Shown here one piece after another: positions 17,731-26,060 of a DNA stretch of 64,000 nt (its first letter is position 1; each line of letters starts with the position of its first letter). Under the pieces are notes generated by a model. That model was given only the letters and a program-made list of their open reading frames with translations, searched no databases and was not told where the DNA came from. Made by a program: the position numbers and the translations under genes. The stretch comes from Methylobacterium nodulans ORS 2060. GTDB taxonomy: Bacteria > Pseudomonadota > Alphaproteobacteria > Rhizobiales > Beijerinckiaceae. The stretch covers positions 460,501 through 524,500 of the forward strand of contig NC_011894.1 of the NCBI RefSeq assembly GCF_000022085.1, in the 5' to 3' direction.

Positions 17731-17979
17731 TCAGAGGGCCGGCTCGGCATCGAGCATCCGCGCGATCTCGTCCTTGAGGCGCATGCGCTCGCGCCGCGTG
17801 CCCTGCTCCGTCTCCTCCGAGACCGGCTCGATCCGGGCCTCCATCCGATGCACGGCGCGGTTCACCGCGTGGTAGCGTTCGACCAGCGCGGCGAAGCGGC
17901 CGTCCGCGAGCTTGAGCGCGCGGATGCGGTCGGCTTGGCCGGGGAACTCGTCGGTCAACTCGTGCGGAACATGGGACAC
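17731..17979 (-). CDS. YdcH-like DUF465 protein
   Basis: An 82-aa helical protein with the DUF465 pattern: an N-terminal helix LTDEFPGQADRIRALKLADGRFAALVERYHAVNRAVHRMEA, then a C-terminal charged helix RRERMRLKDEIARML. The family forms short coiled-coil hairpins of unknown function and is often found beside stress or low-oxygen genes. It is the first gene of a three-gene minus-strand operon, and the Fnr-type site at 18097-18110 lies 117 bp ahead of its start. Confidence 0.85.
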   Translation of the reverse strand: MSHVPHELTDEFPGQADRIRALKLADGRFAALVERYHAVNRAVHRMEARIEPVSEETEQGTRRERMRLKDEIARMLDAEPAL

Positions 17980-18096
17980 CGCAGGTCTCCTTCACCGGTC
18001 TGGGGCCGTTCCGGATCCCGGCGGTGGCGCCGCTTCCCGGGCAGGCCCGGCCTCTTCGGAGGCGGTCTCATCCTGCGCGACGGGCCCGGCCGATCC

Positions 18097-18110
18097 TTGA
18101 TCCAGCGCAA
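18097..18110 (-). promoter_or_regulatory. Fnr/FixK-type site upstream of the DUF465 operon
   Basis: On the minus strand this reads TTGCGCTGGATCAA, identical to the site at 15264-15277, with three further identical flanking bases. Distance to the DUF465 start is 117 bp. Two identical copies within 3 kb, both pointing at a start codon, argue for a real operator of the encoded FnrN-type protein. Confidence 0.55.
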
Positions 18111-18175
18111 GGCTCCGCTGGCGGCATTCGCTGGCGGGCGCCGAAGGGGCCGCGCCGGCGCGGCCCCGGACCATC

Positions 18176-18292
18176 TCAGAACTTGCAGGTGACGCCGGCA
18201 CCCACCATCCGGGGATCGATATCGACCCGTCCGCGGATCAAGCCCGGGCTCGGCTTCACCCTGGTGTCGAGAAAAACCTTCTTCGCGTCGAA
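18176..18292 (-). pseudogene. C-terminal remnant of an OmpW-family outer membrane protein
   Basis: About 38 codons ending in TGA at 18176 read FDAKKVFLDT..., then VDIDPRMVGAGVTCKF. This matches the last strands of alphaproteobacterial OmpW porins, which normally end in an aromatic-basic-Phe motif such as YRF. There is no start codon or upstream barrel: 5' of it the frame runs into a copy of the dispersed repeat (18320-18420, GAGTTCGCC..CCGGCTGC on the minus strand). The terminal TCKF shows decay. OmpW genes are commonly oxygen regulated, which suits the neighbouring Fnr-type site. Confidence 0.6.
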
Positions 18293-18435
18293 CTCACCAT
18301 ATTCGGGGGCGGCACTCCGCACGGCGCCTCCTGACGCGTCTTCCGTCAGGGTCGGCGCAGCCGGGGGCGAACTCATCCGAATTCCGGCTGATTGCTTCGC
18401 GGTCGCTCCGGCTCCACGGCGGCGGCGCGCAGGCC

Positions 18436-21267
18436 CTATCCGCCGTGCGGCGCGGCGGGGGCCCGCGCGGTCACGCGGTGCAGGAGGCGGCCCAGCTCCT
18501 CCCCGGAATAGGGCTTGTGCAGCAGTTCGAACCCGTGCGCGCCCTCCTGCGCCAGCACGTGGCTGTAGCCGGAGGCCAGCACCACCGGCAGGCACGGCAG
18601 CCGGCGGCGGAGCTCGCGGGCGAGCGCGATGCCGCCCATGCCGGGCATCACCACGTCCGAGAACACCGCGTCGAAACCCGCTCCGTCGGGCTCCAGCCGT
18701 TCGAGCGCCTCCTCGGCATTCGACGCCCATTCCGGCGTAAAGCCGAGATCCTGCAGGATCTGGCAGGCGAAGCGGCCGACCTCGACATTGTCCTCCACCA
18801 CCAGCACCCGGCGGCCATTGCCCGCCGGGGACAGGGAGCGGGCATCCGGATCGCCCCCCGCGAGCCCATCCGCCATCTCGACCTGCGGCAGGTAGAGCGT
18901 GAAGGTCGTGCCCTGGCCGGGGGTGCTCTCGACCGCGATGTCGCCGCCCGACTGCTTGGCGAAGCCGAAGACCTGGGACAGGCCGAGCCCGGTGCCGCGG
19001 CCGACCTCCTTGGTGGTGAAGAACGGCTCGAAGATGCGCCCGATCAGGTCCGGCGGGATGCCGGCGCCGGTATCGGTCAGCGACACCGCCGCGAAGGGGC
19101 CGGGCGCCCCCGCATGGCCGCGGATGGCCGGCAGCGCGCAGCCGCACGCAAGCCGCAGCGTCAGCGTGCCCTCGCCGTTCATCGCATCGCGCGCATTGAC
19201 CGCTATGTTCACCAGCGCGGTCTCGAACTGGCTCAAGTCCGTGCGCACGAAGCAGGGCCGGTCCGGAACTTGCGTGACCACCCGGATGCGCGCGCCCGTC
19301 ACCGCATCGAGCATCTCCGCCACGGCCTGCAGCCGCACCCCGACGTCGATGACCTCGAGCTTGAGCGCCTGGCGGCGGGCGAAGGCGAGGAGCTGGCCGG
19401 TGAGCTTGGCCGCGCGGTCGACCGTGTCGGAGACCGCATCGAGATAGCGCCGCCGGCGCTCCTCGGGCAGGTCGGGCCGGCGCAGGAAATCGACCGACGA
19501 GCGGATGATGGTGAGCAGGTTGTTGAAGTCGTGCGCCACGCCCCCGGTGAGCTGGCCCACCGCTTCGAGCTTCTGCGACTGCCGAAGCGCCTCCTCGGCC
19601 CGCCGCTGTTCGGAGACGTCGCGGCCGAAGCCGTAGAGCGTCCCCTCCTCCGGCACGATGGTCCACAGGATGCGCCGCGGCTCGCCGGTCTGGGTGAGGA
19701 ACGCGACCTCGATGTCGCCGCCCGGCACGCCGGACAGGCGCCGCTCCAGCTCGCCCGTCATCACGTCGCGGTCCTCCGGGGCCACGAAGTCGAGGAGGGA
19801 GCGCCCGAGGCTCTCGGCCTCCGACCAGCCGAGGGTGCGGACCCAGGAGGGGTTCACCGACAGGACCTCGCCCCGCGCCGTCGCCACGACCTTGAGCACC
19901 GGCGACAGGGTCCAGATGCGGTCGCGGTCGCGGGCCTGGGCGGCGATCTGCGCCTCCAGGGACTGGGCCTTTGCCTCCAGGAAATCCTCGACGCGCTTGC
20001 GATCGGTGACGTCGTGAACGAAGACGTAGACGCCGTCGATCGAGCCCTCGGGCGTGCGGCGCGGCAGGTAGCGGATATCGGCGACGCGCGGACGGCCGTC
20101 GGGCCAGGGCCAGTTCCGTTCGAGCCGCACCTCCTCCCCGGCGAGCGCCCGCTCCACATAGGGACGGCGGAAGGCGAACTCCGCCGGCCCGATCAGCTCG
20201 CTCATGGTCCGGCCCAGAACGGCCTCGCGCGGATGCCCGAACCACGTCTCGTAGGCGGCGTTCACGAACCGGTAGGTGAAGCTCCGGTCGATCGCGGCGA
20301 TCAGCGCCGGCATCGCATCCGCCACGAGCCGCGATTCGGCCTCGCGCTCGAGCAGCGCCATCTCGTTCTCGCGCCGCCGCGTGATGTCGTTGAACAGGAT
20401 GGCGACGCGATGCCGGGCCGGGTCGTCCACCCGGTAGGCATGGACGTCGTACCATCGCTTGAGCGCCGGCGCGGCATTCTCGAAGCGCACCGGCCGCCCC
20501 GTCAGCGCCACCTGCCCGGAGATGTCGAACCAGGGCTGGTCGTGGTCCGGGTCGAGGTCACGCAGCCGCCTACCCACCGCGCCCACGAGGCCCGTCTGGG
20601 CTTCGAAGGCCGGATTGACCTCGAGGAACCGGCAATCGGCGGCCCGGCCCGCCGCGTCGAACTCCATCTCGACGACGCAGAACCCGGCATCGATCGAGTT
20701 GAAGAGGGAGCGGTAGCGCTCCTCGCTGGCGCGCAGGGCTGCGTCCGTCCGGCGCATCTCGAGCTGCGCCATCACGGTCCGGGCCAGGGCCTTGAGGATG
20801 AAACGCTGCGGCTCGGTCAAGGTCCGGGGCACGCGGTCGAGGACGCAGAGCGTCCCGATGGCGTATCCGTCCGGCGTGACCAGGGGCACGCCGGCATAGA
20901 AGCGCAGGTGCGGGGCGCCCGCGACGAGCACGTTCCCGGAGCGGCCCGGATCGGCGTCGAGACCGGACAGGAGGAGGATGTCCGGCGAGCCGAGCAGCTC
21001 CGTGCAGAAGCCGAATTCGAGAGGCATCTCCCGCATGTCGTGCCCGACCGCGGCCTTGATCCACTGCCGGTGCGCATCGATGAAATTGATATGCGCCATC
21101 GGCGTCCCGCAGGCCTGGGCCGCCATCTGGGCGATGTCGTCGAACTCGGCCTCGCGCGGTGTGTCGAGGATGGCATAGCTGCGCAGGGCCGCGAGGCGCC
21201 CGGCCTCGCCGACGGCGAAGCCGGGCCTGCTGGCGGTCGCCCCTGGTGCTGTCGCGATGTGGGTCAT
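18436..21267 (-). CDS. Hybrid sensor histidine kinase (GAF-PAS-PAS-PAS-HisKA-HATPase-REC)
   Basis: 943 aa, no membrane segment, so a cytoplasmic sensor. Residues ~28-175 form a GAF domain (SYAILDTPREAEFDDIAQMAA, PLVTPDGYAIGTLCVLD). Three PAS domains follow at ~185-300, 312-425 and 450-555. The phosphoacceptor is His579 in GGVAHDFNNLLT. The HATPase domain carries NIAVNARDAMNGEG, DTGAGIPPDLIGRIFEPFFTTK and GTGLGLSQV boxes. A C-terminal receiver domain (~820-935) has its acceptor Asp in VFSDVVMPGMGG. This is the architecture of blue-light or redox-type hybrid kinases, but no LOV NCRFLQ motif is present. No partner regulator is adjacent; output probably passes by phosphotransfer. Confidence 0.93.
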   Translation of the reverse strand: MTHIATAPGATASRPGFAVGEAGRLAALRSYAILDTPREAEFDDIAQMAAQACGTPMAHINFIDAHRQWIKAAVGHDMREMPLEFGFCTELLGSPDILLLSGLDADPGRSGNVLVAGAPHLRFYAGVPLVTPDGYAIGTLCVLDRVPRTLTEPQRFILKALARTVMAQLEMRRTDAALRASEERYRSLFNSIDAGFCVVEMEFDAAGRAADCRFLEVNPAFEAQTGLVGAVGRRLRDLDPDHDQPWFDISGQVALTGRPVRFENAAPALKRWYDVHAYRVDDPARHRVAILFNDITRRRENEMALLEREAESRLVADAMPALIAAIDRSFTYRFVNAAYETWFGHPREAVLGRTMSELIGPAEFAFRRPYVERALAGEEVRLERNWPWPDGRPRVADIRYLPRRTPEGSIDGVYVFVHDVTDRKRVEDFLEAKAQSLEAQIAAQARDRDRIWTLSPVLKVVATARGEVLSVNPSWVRTLGWSEAESLGRSLLDFVAPEDRDVMTGELERRLSGVPGGDIEVAFLTQTGEPRRILWTIVPEEGTLYGFGRDVSEQRRAEEALRQSQKLEAVGQLTGGVAHDFNNLLTIIRSSVDFLRRPDLPEERRRRYLDAVSDTVDRAAKLTGQLLAFARRQALKLEVIDVGVRLQAVAEMLDAVTGARIRVVTQVPDRPCFVRTDLSQFETALVNIAVNARDAMNGEGTLTLRLACGCALPAIRGHAGAPGPFAAVSLTDTGAGIPPDLIGRIFEPFFTTKEVGRGTGLGLSQVFGFAKQSGGDIAVESTPGQGTTFTLYLPQVEMADGLAGGDPDARSLSPAGNGRRVLVVEDNVEVGRFACQILQDLGFTPEWASNAEEALERLEPDGAGFDAVFSDVVMPGMGGIALARELRRRLPCLPVVLASGYSHVLAQEGAHGFELLHKPYSGEELGRLLHRVTARAPAAPHGG

Positions 21268-21483
21268 TGCGGCGTGGTTGTTGCGGGGCGGCTCCCAGGG
21301 ATATGATCGCCGTGATGTAGCGCGCCGTCCCGAGGCGGATACGGCTGCCGAGCTAGATTTTCGTCCTGTTGCGCCGACACCGCTCCGAATTCCGGAGGCG
21401 TCGGCGGCCCGGCCGTCACGAGAGCGCTCCCCGCCGAAGTGGGCACCGATTCGGCGCAGGGGAGCGCGTCACATCAAGAGCTG

Positions 21484-21523
21484 AGAGCCGTGATCCGACC
21501 CGATCGGGTCGGATCACGGCTCT
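21484..21523. repeat. 40-bp perfect palindrome (family B repeat)
   Basis: A perfect, loopless 40-bp palindrome: AGAGCCGTGATCCGACCCGA followed by its exact complement. It follows a GAGCGCTCCCCGCCGAAGTG module at 21421-21440. The pair recurs at 44885-44987 with the same outer AGAGCCGTG arms but a different inner sequence. The gene-free gap 21268-21715 also contains an AT-rich promoter-like stretch next to the downstream gene. Confidence 0.9.
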
Positions 21524-21641
21524 AGGACGCCCCTCACGCGGTCGAGGGCGGCCCCTCCGGCCTTGAGCGCGGCGAGCGCCCCGACGCCGGCATCGGGCCG
21601 GCCGGGCCCCGGAGCCGCGCCGCCCCGGCTCGAAATACGGA

Positions 21642-21655
21642 TTAAGATCACTTAA
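21642..21655 (+). promoter_or_regulatory. AT-rich palindrome in the promoter region of the GGDEF/EAL gene
   Basis: TTAAGATCACTTAA is a palindrome with 5-bp arms. It sits about 60 bp before the ATG at 21716, in a stretch (21632-21705) markedly poorer in GC than anything around it. Probably promoter or operator DNA; no regulator can be assigned. Confidence 0.35.
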
Positions 21656-21715
21656 TTGTTTGATAATCATTTCATCTCATAGCGAATGATCAATGTTGCG
21701 TAGGGATGCGGGGCA

Positions 21716-23947
21716 ATGCTTGGCCTGTTCTCATGCCTTACGAACGAGCACATTCCGCATCTGCTTGCGCTGAATGTGCTTCTGGCCGCAGCGACCGCCT
21801 TTGCAATGCTGTCGTTCCTGGCCGCGGGCCGGGGCCTGAACGGGGCCTGGACTCCGCTGCGGCAGGGTTTCGCCGGCCCCGCGGTCGCCCTCTTCGCGGC
21901 CGGCTTCGCAGCCCTTCACCTCCTCGGCCCTGTAGGGACGGTCGTCCCGGGCCGGATCGTCTGGGACACCGGACTCGCGGCGGGCGCAGTGTTGTCCGGG
22001 ACGATGCTCGCGGCCGGCGCGATCCGCCTCGCGATCCGGCGACCGGGCGTTCCGGCGTGCATCGCGGCGAGCTTCCTGCTGGCGCTCGGCCTCTGCGGCC
22101 TCCAGGTTCTGGCGCTCGCGGCCGCGAGCGTCGTGCCGGATGCCCCACCCCTGCCCACGCCCCTGCTGTCGCGGGACGCGATCGCCGGGGCCGTCGCGGC
22201 GGCGAGCGCGCTTCTCCTGGCGGTCGCCACGCATGGCATCGTGGCCGATGCGCGGGCCGCCGCCCTGCGCAACGCCGTCGCCCGCCTGCGGGCCCTGACC
22301 GAGGCGTCCTTCGAGGGCATCGTCGTCGTCCGGGACGGCCGCGTCCTCGACGTCAATCCGAGCTTCTGCGCGCTGATCGGCCGGCCGGCCGAGGCCCTGC
22401 GGGGCGAGGCGCTCGCGGCCCTGACGGATCCGGACAGCCTACCACTGCTTGCCGGTGCGGAGAGCCCCGCCTCGCACGAGACGCGCCTGCGCTGCGCCGA
22501 CGGGACCACCGTTCCGGTGGAGGTCCGCGCGAGACCCTGGTCCACGGGGGATGCCGCCTACGCCATTGCGGTGCGCAGCCTGCGGGAACGGCACGAGGCC
22601 GACCGGCGCATCCGCATGCTGGCCTATCGCGACCAGGCGACGAGCCTGCCGAACCGCGCCGCCTTCGACGAGGCGCTGCGGGCGCAGATCACCGCCTGCG
22701 TGCGCAACAACACCACGTTCTCGCTGCATCGCATCGATCTCGACCGGTTCAAGGACATCAACATCACCTTCGGGCATGCCCTCGCCGATCAGGTGTTGGC
22801 GGGGCTCGCCCGGCGCCTCGCTCAAGTCGTCGAGGCCGGAACCCTGGACCGGGTCTTCCGTCTCGGCGACGACGAGTTCGCCGTGCTCCAGATCGACAGC
22901 GAGCGCGCCCGCCCGCCCGAGACCGTGGCCCGGCAGATCGTCGAGCATCTCGCCGCCCCGGTCGTGGTCGCGGACCGGCAGGTGCAGATCCGCGCCAGCG
23001 TCGGCGTCGCGGTCTGGCCGGAGGACGGGTCGGGGGGTGAGATGCTCCTCAAGCGCTCGGGCCTCGCGCTCGACCGGGCCAAGCGCGACGGCGGCGGGCG
23101 GCATTGCCGCTACGACGAGTCCCTCGTCGCGGCGATCGAGGCGCGCCGCCGGCTGCAGGAGGATCTCGCCGCGGGTCTGCGCGACGGCGCCTTCACCATC
23201 GTCTACCTGCCGATCGTGTCCTTCGCCTCCCGGCGCATCGTCGGCCACGAGGCGCTGCTGCGCTGGCGGCATCCGCGCCTGGGCGAGATTCCGCCGAGCC
23301 GCTTCATCCCGCTGGCCGAGGAATGCGGCGCGATCGTCGATCTCGGCCAGCTCGTCCTGGCAGAAGCCTGCCGCCAGGCGGCGACCTGGACGGAGGATCA
23401 CCTCGTCGCGGTGAACGTCTCAGGACCGCAGCTCCAGACGGACGACTTCATCGATCTCGTGGACGCCGTGCTCAGGCAGACCGGCCTGCCGCCCGAGCGT
23501 CTGCAGATCGAGGTCACGGAGGCGATCCTGATCGACGACCGCCACCGGGTGGCGCAGCGCCTGCGGACCCTGCGGGCGCGGGGCGTGCGCGTCGCGCTCG
23601 ACGATTTCGGGAAGGGCCTCTCGTCCCTCCAGCTTCCGCGCGACATCCCGTTCGATGCCGTGAAGCTCGACGTCTCGATCATCCGCGGTCTCGTGCAGGG
23701 CCGCGAACAGCGCGCCGTGGTCGAGGCGCTGATCGGCCTGCTGCACCATCTCGGCCGCGTGACGGTGGCGGAGGGGGTGGAGACCCGCGAGCAGTGGGAG
23801 GCGCTGCGGGCCGCCGGATGCGACCTCGCGCAGGGCGTGCTGTTCGGGACGCCGCGTGCGCAGCCGATCGCCGGCGACGTCCTCATCGAGCCGCTGCCGC
23901 CCGCCGTCACCCGCCTCAGCGACTACCTGCGCCGCCGGGACGGGTGA
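21716..23947 (+). CDS. Membrane PAS-GGDEF-EAL protein (degenerate GGDEF, intact EAL)
   Basis: 743 aa. Residues ~15-165 contain four to five hydrophobic helices with MHYT-like features (NEHIPHLLALNVLLAA, FAALHLLGPVG). A PAS domain at ~190-290 is followed by a GGDEF domain at ~300-460, whose signature reads RLGDDEF instead of RLGGDEF, and by an EAL domain at ~480-735 with EALLRW, NVSGPQL, EVTEAIL, DDFGKG, KLDVS and AEGVET. The protein is therefore predicted to act mainly as a c-di-GMP phosphodiesterase, with the GGDEF part possibly a GTP-binding regulator. ATG at 21716 follows an AT-rich promoter region. Confidence 0.92.
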   Translation: MLGLFSCLTNEHIPHLLALNVLLAAATAFAMLSFLAAGRGLNGAWTPLRQGFAGPAVALFAAGFAALHLLGPVGTVVPGRIVWDTGLAAGAVLSGTMLAAGAIRLAIRRPGVPACIAASFLLALGLCGLQVLALAAASVVPDAPPLPTPLLSRDAIAGAVAAASALLLAVATHGIVADARAAALRNAVARLRALTEASFEGIVVVRDGRVLDVNPSFCALIGRPAEALRGEALAALTDPDSLPLLAGAESPASHETRLRCADGTTVPVEVRARPWSTGDAAYAIAVRSLRERHEADRRIRMLAYRDQATSLPNRAAFDEALRAQITACVRNNTTFSLHRIDLDRFKDINITFGHALADQVLAGLARRLAQVVEAGTLDRVFRLGDDEFAVLQIDSERARPPETVARQIVEHLAAPVVVADRQVQIRASVGVAVWPEDGSGGEMLLKRSGLALDRAKRDGGGRHCRYDESLVAAIEARRRLQEDLAAGLRDGAFTIVYLPIVSFASRRIVGHEALLRWRHPRLGEIPPSRFIPLAEECGAIVDLGQLVLAEACRQAATWTEDHLVAVNVSGPQLQTDDFIDLVDAVLRQTGLPPERLQIEVTEAILIDDRHRVAQRLRTLRARGVRVALDDFGKGLSSLQLPRDIPFDAVKLDVSIIRGLVQGREQRAVVEALIGLLHHLGRVTVAEGVETREQWEALRAAGCDLAQGVLFGTPRAQPIAGDVLIEPLPPAVTRLSDYLRRRDG

Positions 23948-24126
23948 GCCTGCGCGACGCCCTGCCGCGCATTTCCCGATGCGGCGCCGTCGCCGCTGCG
24001 GTCTCGCGCTCCTGGGCGGCCGCGACGAGACGGCGGAGGAGCACCGCCACTCACGCGGCGACCAGTTCACCACCGGCCGGGCCGCCCCTGACGGATGAAG
24101 CCGGCTGACTAAACGCTCCCATCTGT

Positions 24127-24297
24127 GGCAGCTCACCCCGCTCCTCATGCTGAGGTGGCCGGCGCGAGCCGGCCCTCGAAGCACCCCGGATCGGTGCTCC
24201 CGGCCACCAGAGCCTCGGACCAGCGGTCAGGCGTGCTTCGAGGCTGCGCGATCTTCGATCGCCCAGCACCTCAGCATGAGGAGCGGGGTGAGCTGCC
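24127..24297. repeat. Family A palindromic element, intact copy (gene-free 23948-24746)
   Basis: Perfect 31-bp inverted repeats (24127-24157 and 24267-24297) begin GGCAGCTCACCCCGCTCCTC and bracket ~110 bp with an inner pair CCCTCGAAGCACC / GTGCTTCGAGG. A flank at 24078-24120 (CTGACGGATGAAGCCGGCTG) is shared with other copies. There is no coding capacity typical of a transposase. The rest of the 800-bp gap (24300-24746) has no supported gene; it includes a lower-GC patch near 24460-24515 that may be promoter DNA for the downstream gene. Confidence 0.9.
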
Positions 24298-24746
24298 ACG
24301 CAGGCCAAGCTCGCTTGAGACAGAGCGAGCGCCGCAGCGTTGCGGCCGAGATGCCCGGCGAGGAGTTGCGCCTCGCGGACGTCGCCTGCGGCCGCGTGGT
24401 CGGGGCCGGGGCGGAACTGCAAGCACCATCGCCGCCATCGGCCGTGCAGCGAATCAAGCTTGAGCATAATATCGGCAAGACATGGCCTAGCTTCACTGCT
24501 TACAGCCAAGCTTATCAACCCCGCCTGGGACGATCCGAGCACGTGAATTCGACTGCGAGGCGAGGTCCTCGGGCACGTTATCGGCGTCGACCTTCGAATG
24601 ACCACAGTCTTGCCCCGAAAATGCCGATAGCGCTGAGCTTTCCTCTGCACGGCGGATGGGGCCTCGCCGATCTGGGCGCCTTCGGGCACGCGGAGCGCGA
24701 CGGCCGGCCCACCGCGCTAGGCAGACGAGCCAGGGAGACGAGCACG

Positions 24747-25901
24747 GTGGCCGGCTTGCAGATGGTCCTCGACCCCCCATCGGCGAGCGCCGCGGCGGCG
24801 ACTCGTCCCGCTCGCCGCGCCGGGCCGCTCGCAGCCTCCCTCATCGCTCTGCTGAGCCTCACCGTCAGCGGGGACTGGCACCCGGCCGAGGCGCCCCCGG
24901 CCCCGACCGGAAGCCGCGGGCAGGCCGAGGCGCCGCCCGCCCCGGTCGAGGAGGCCCCGCCGGCCGTGACCCGCGCCGATGCGGCTCCGGCTCCCCCCGT
25001 GCAGGGCCTGTCCGTCGAAACGCCCGTGCCCTGGCAGAGCGCCTTGCTCGATTCCGTGCTGGAGGCGGCCCTGGCCCCACCATCCGATCCGGTCGAGGCG
25101 CCGGCTTCGGAGACCCCGGACGAGGCGCGCACCGCCGCGCCGGACGACCTGAGCCAGGATCCCGCCCGGCTCGCCCAGCCCGTGCCCCTGCCGGTGCCGC
25201 GCCCGCCTGAACTGCGCCGTCCGCGAACGGCGGAGCCGGCCCGCGGCGCGAGCCGGTCCGCGGCGCAGCGCGCAGGCGTCGCCTCGCCCCTCCCCCCGGT
25301 CGAGGACAACCGCTCCTTCATCGAGAAGCTGTTCGATCTTCCGCCGGCTTCGAGCCCCGGCCTCGCCTATGCGGCGCTGGAGAGCAACCCCGTCGTCCCG
25401 GCGCCGAACCGGCGCCTCAGCCCCGTTCCGGGGCCGGACGTGGCCCGGGCGACCGCCGTCTACGACATCAGCGCCCGCACCGTGACCCTGCCGAACGGCG
25501 AGCGGCTGGAGGCCCATTCCGGCCTCGGCCCGCACATGGACGACCCGCGCTTCGTGCATGTGCGCATGCGCGGCGCCACGCCGCCCGGCACCTACGACCT
25601 GACCGAGCGCGAGAAGCTCTTCCACGGCGTGCGGGCGATCCGCCTCACGCCGGTGGGCGGCAGCGGCGCCGTACACGGGCGGGTCGGGCTCCTGGCGCAT
25701 ACCTACATGCTCGGGCCGAGCGGGGCCTCGAACGGCTGCGTCTCCTTCAAGGACTACAACCGCTTCTTGCAGGCCTTCCTGCGCGGAGAGGTCCAGCGCC
25801 TCGTCGTCGTCGCCGGCCGCGGGCAGGACGGACCGCCCGGCACGAACGACCGCCGCATCGGCCTGTCCGATCGTCCGGCCGCGGGCGGCAACGGGGCCTG
25901 A
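24747..25901 (+). CDS. Exported Tlde1/DUF2778-domain protein (L,D-transpeptidase-like)
   Basis: 384 aa. A hydrophobic segment near residues 25-45 (RAGPLAASLIALLSLTVSG) acts as signal or anchor. A long Pro/Ala/Glu-rich linker (~50-235) precedes a C-terminal Tlde1/DUF2778 domain with YDISARTVTLPNGERLEAHS, GRVGLLAHTYML and the Cys motif SNGCVSFKDY. In this family the His and Cys form an L,D-transpeptidase-type active site acting on peptidoglycan peptides. GTG at 24747 has GGAG nine bases upstream; ATG 24762 is an alternative. The convergent neighbour is a lytic transglycosylase, so both likely act on the cell wall. Confidence 0.82.
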   Translation: MAGLQMVLDPPSASAAAATRPARRAGPLAASLIALLSLTVSGDWHPAEAPPAPTGSRGQAEAPPAPVEEAPPAVTRADAAPAPPVQGLSVETPVPWQSALLDSVLEAALAPPSDPVEAPASETPDEARTAAPDDLSQDPARLAQPVPLPVPRPPELRRPRTAEPARGASRSAAQRAGVASPLPPVEDNRSFIEKLFDLPPASSPGLAYAALESNPVVPAPNRRLSPVPGPDVARATAVYDISARTVTLPNGERLEAHSGLGPHMDDPRFVHVRMRGATPPGTYDLTEREKLFHGVRAIRLTPVGGSGAVHGRVGLLAHTYMLGPSGASNGCVSFKDYNRFLQAFLRGEVQRLVVVAGRGQDGPPGTNDRRIGLSDRPAAGGNGA

Positions 25902-25907
25902 GCGCGA

Positions 25908-26060
25908 TCGGGAGAGACCGCCTGCGGCTCTCCCGGTCCCGTCACGCCGGCCGGCAAGGCCGGGAGCGGATCCGTTCACGGTGAACCGGACGTCGCTCCC
26001 GATCGTCGGGTTCGCCGCATCGTCTGCGGCGAACCGGCATCCCCGCCACTGGATAAGGCT
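25908..26060. repeat. Dispersed palindrome cluster between convergent genes
   Basis: Holds GTTCACGGTGAAC (25975-25987) and a perfect hairpin GTTCGCCGCA / TGCGGCGAAC (26010-26019 / 26025-26034). Related sequence with the same order lies at 44995-45075. May act as a bidirectional terminator. Confidence 0.65.

Noticed and set aside
18445..21306. A 953-codon plus-strand open frame opposite the histidine kinase
   Set aside because: The minus strand carries all kinase motifs in order; the antisense frame is low complexity with no family features.
24127..24297. 31-bp inverted repeats as ends of an insertion sequence
   Set aside because: Only ~110 bp lie between them and no transposase is encoded; kept as a repeat element.
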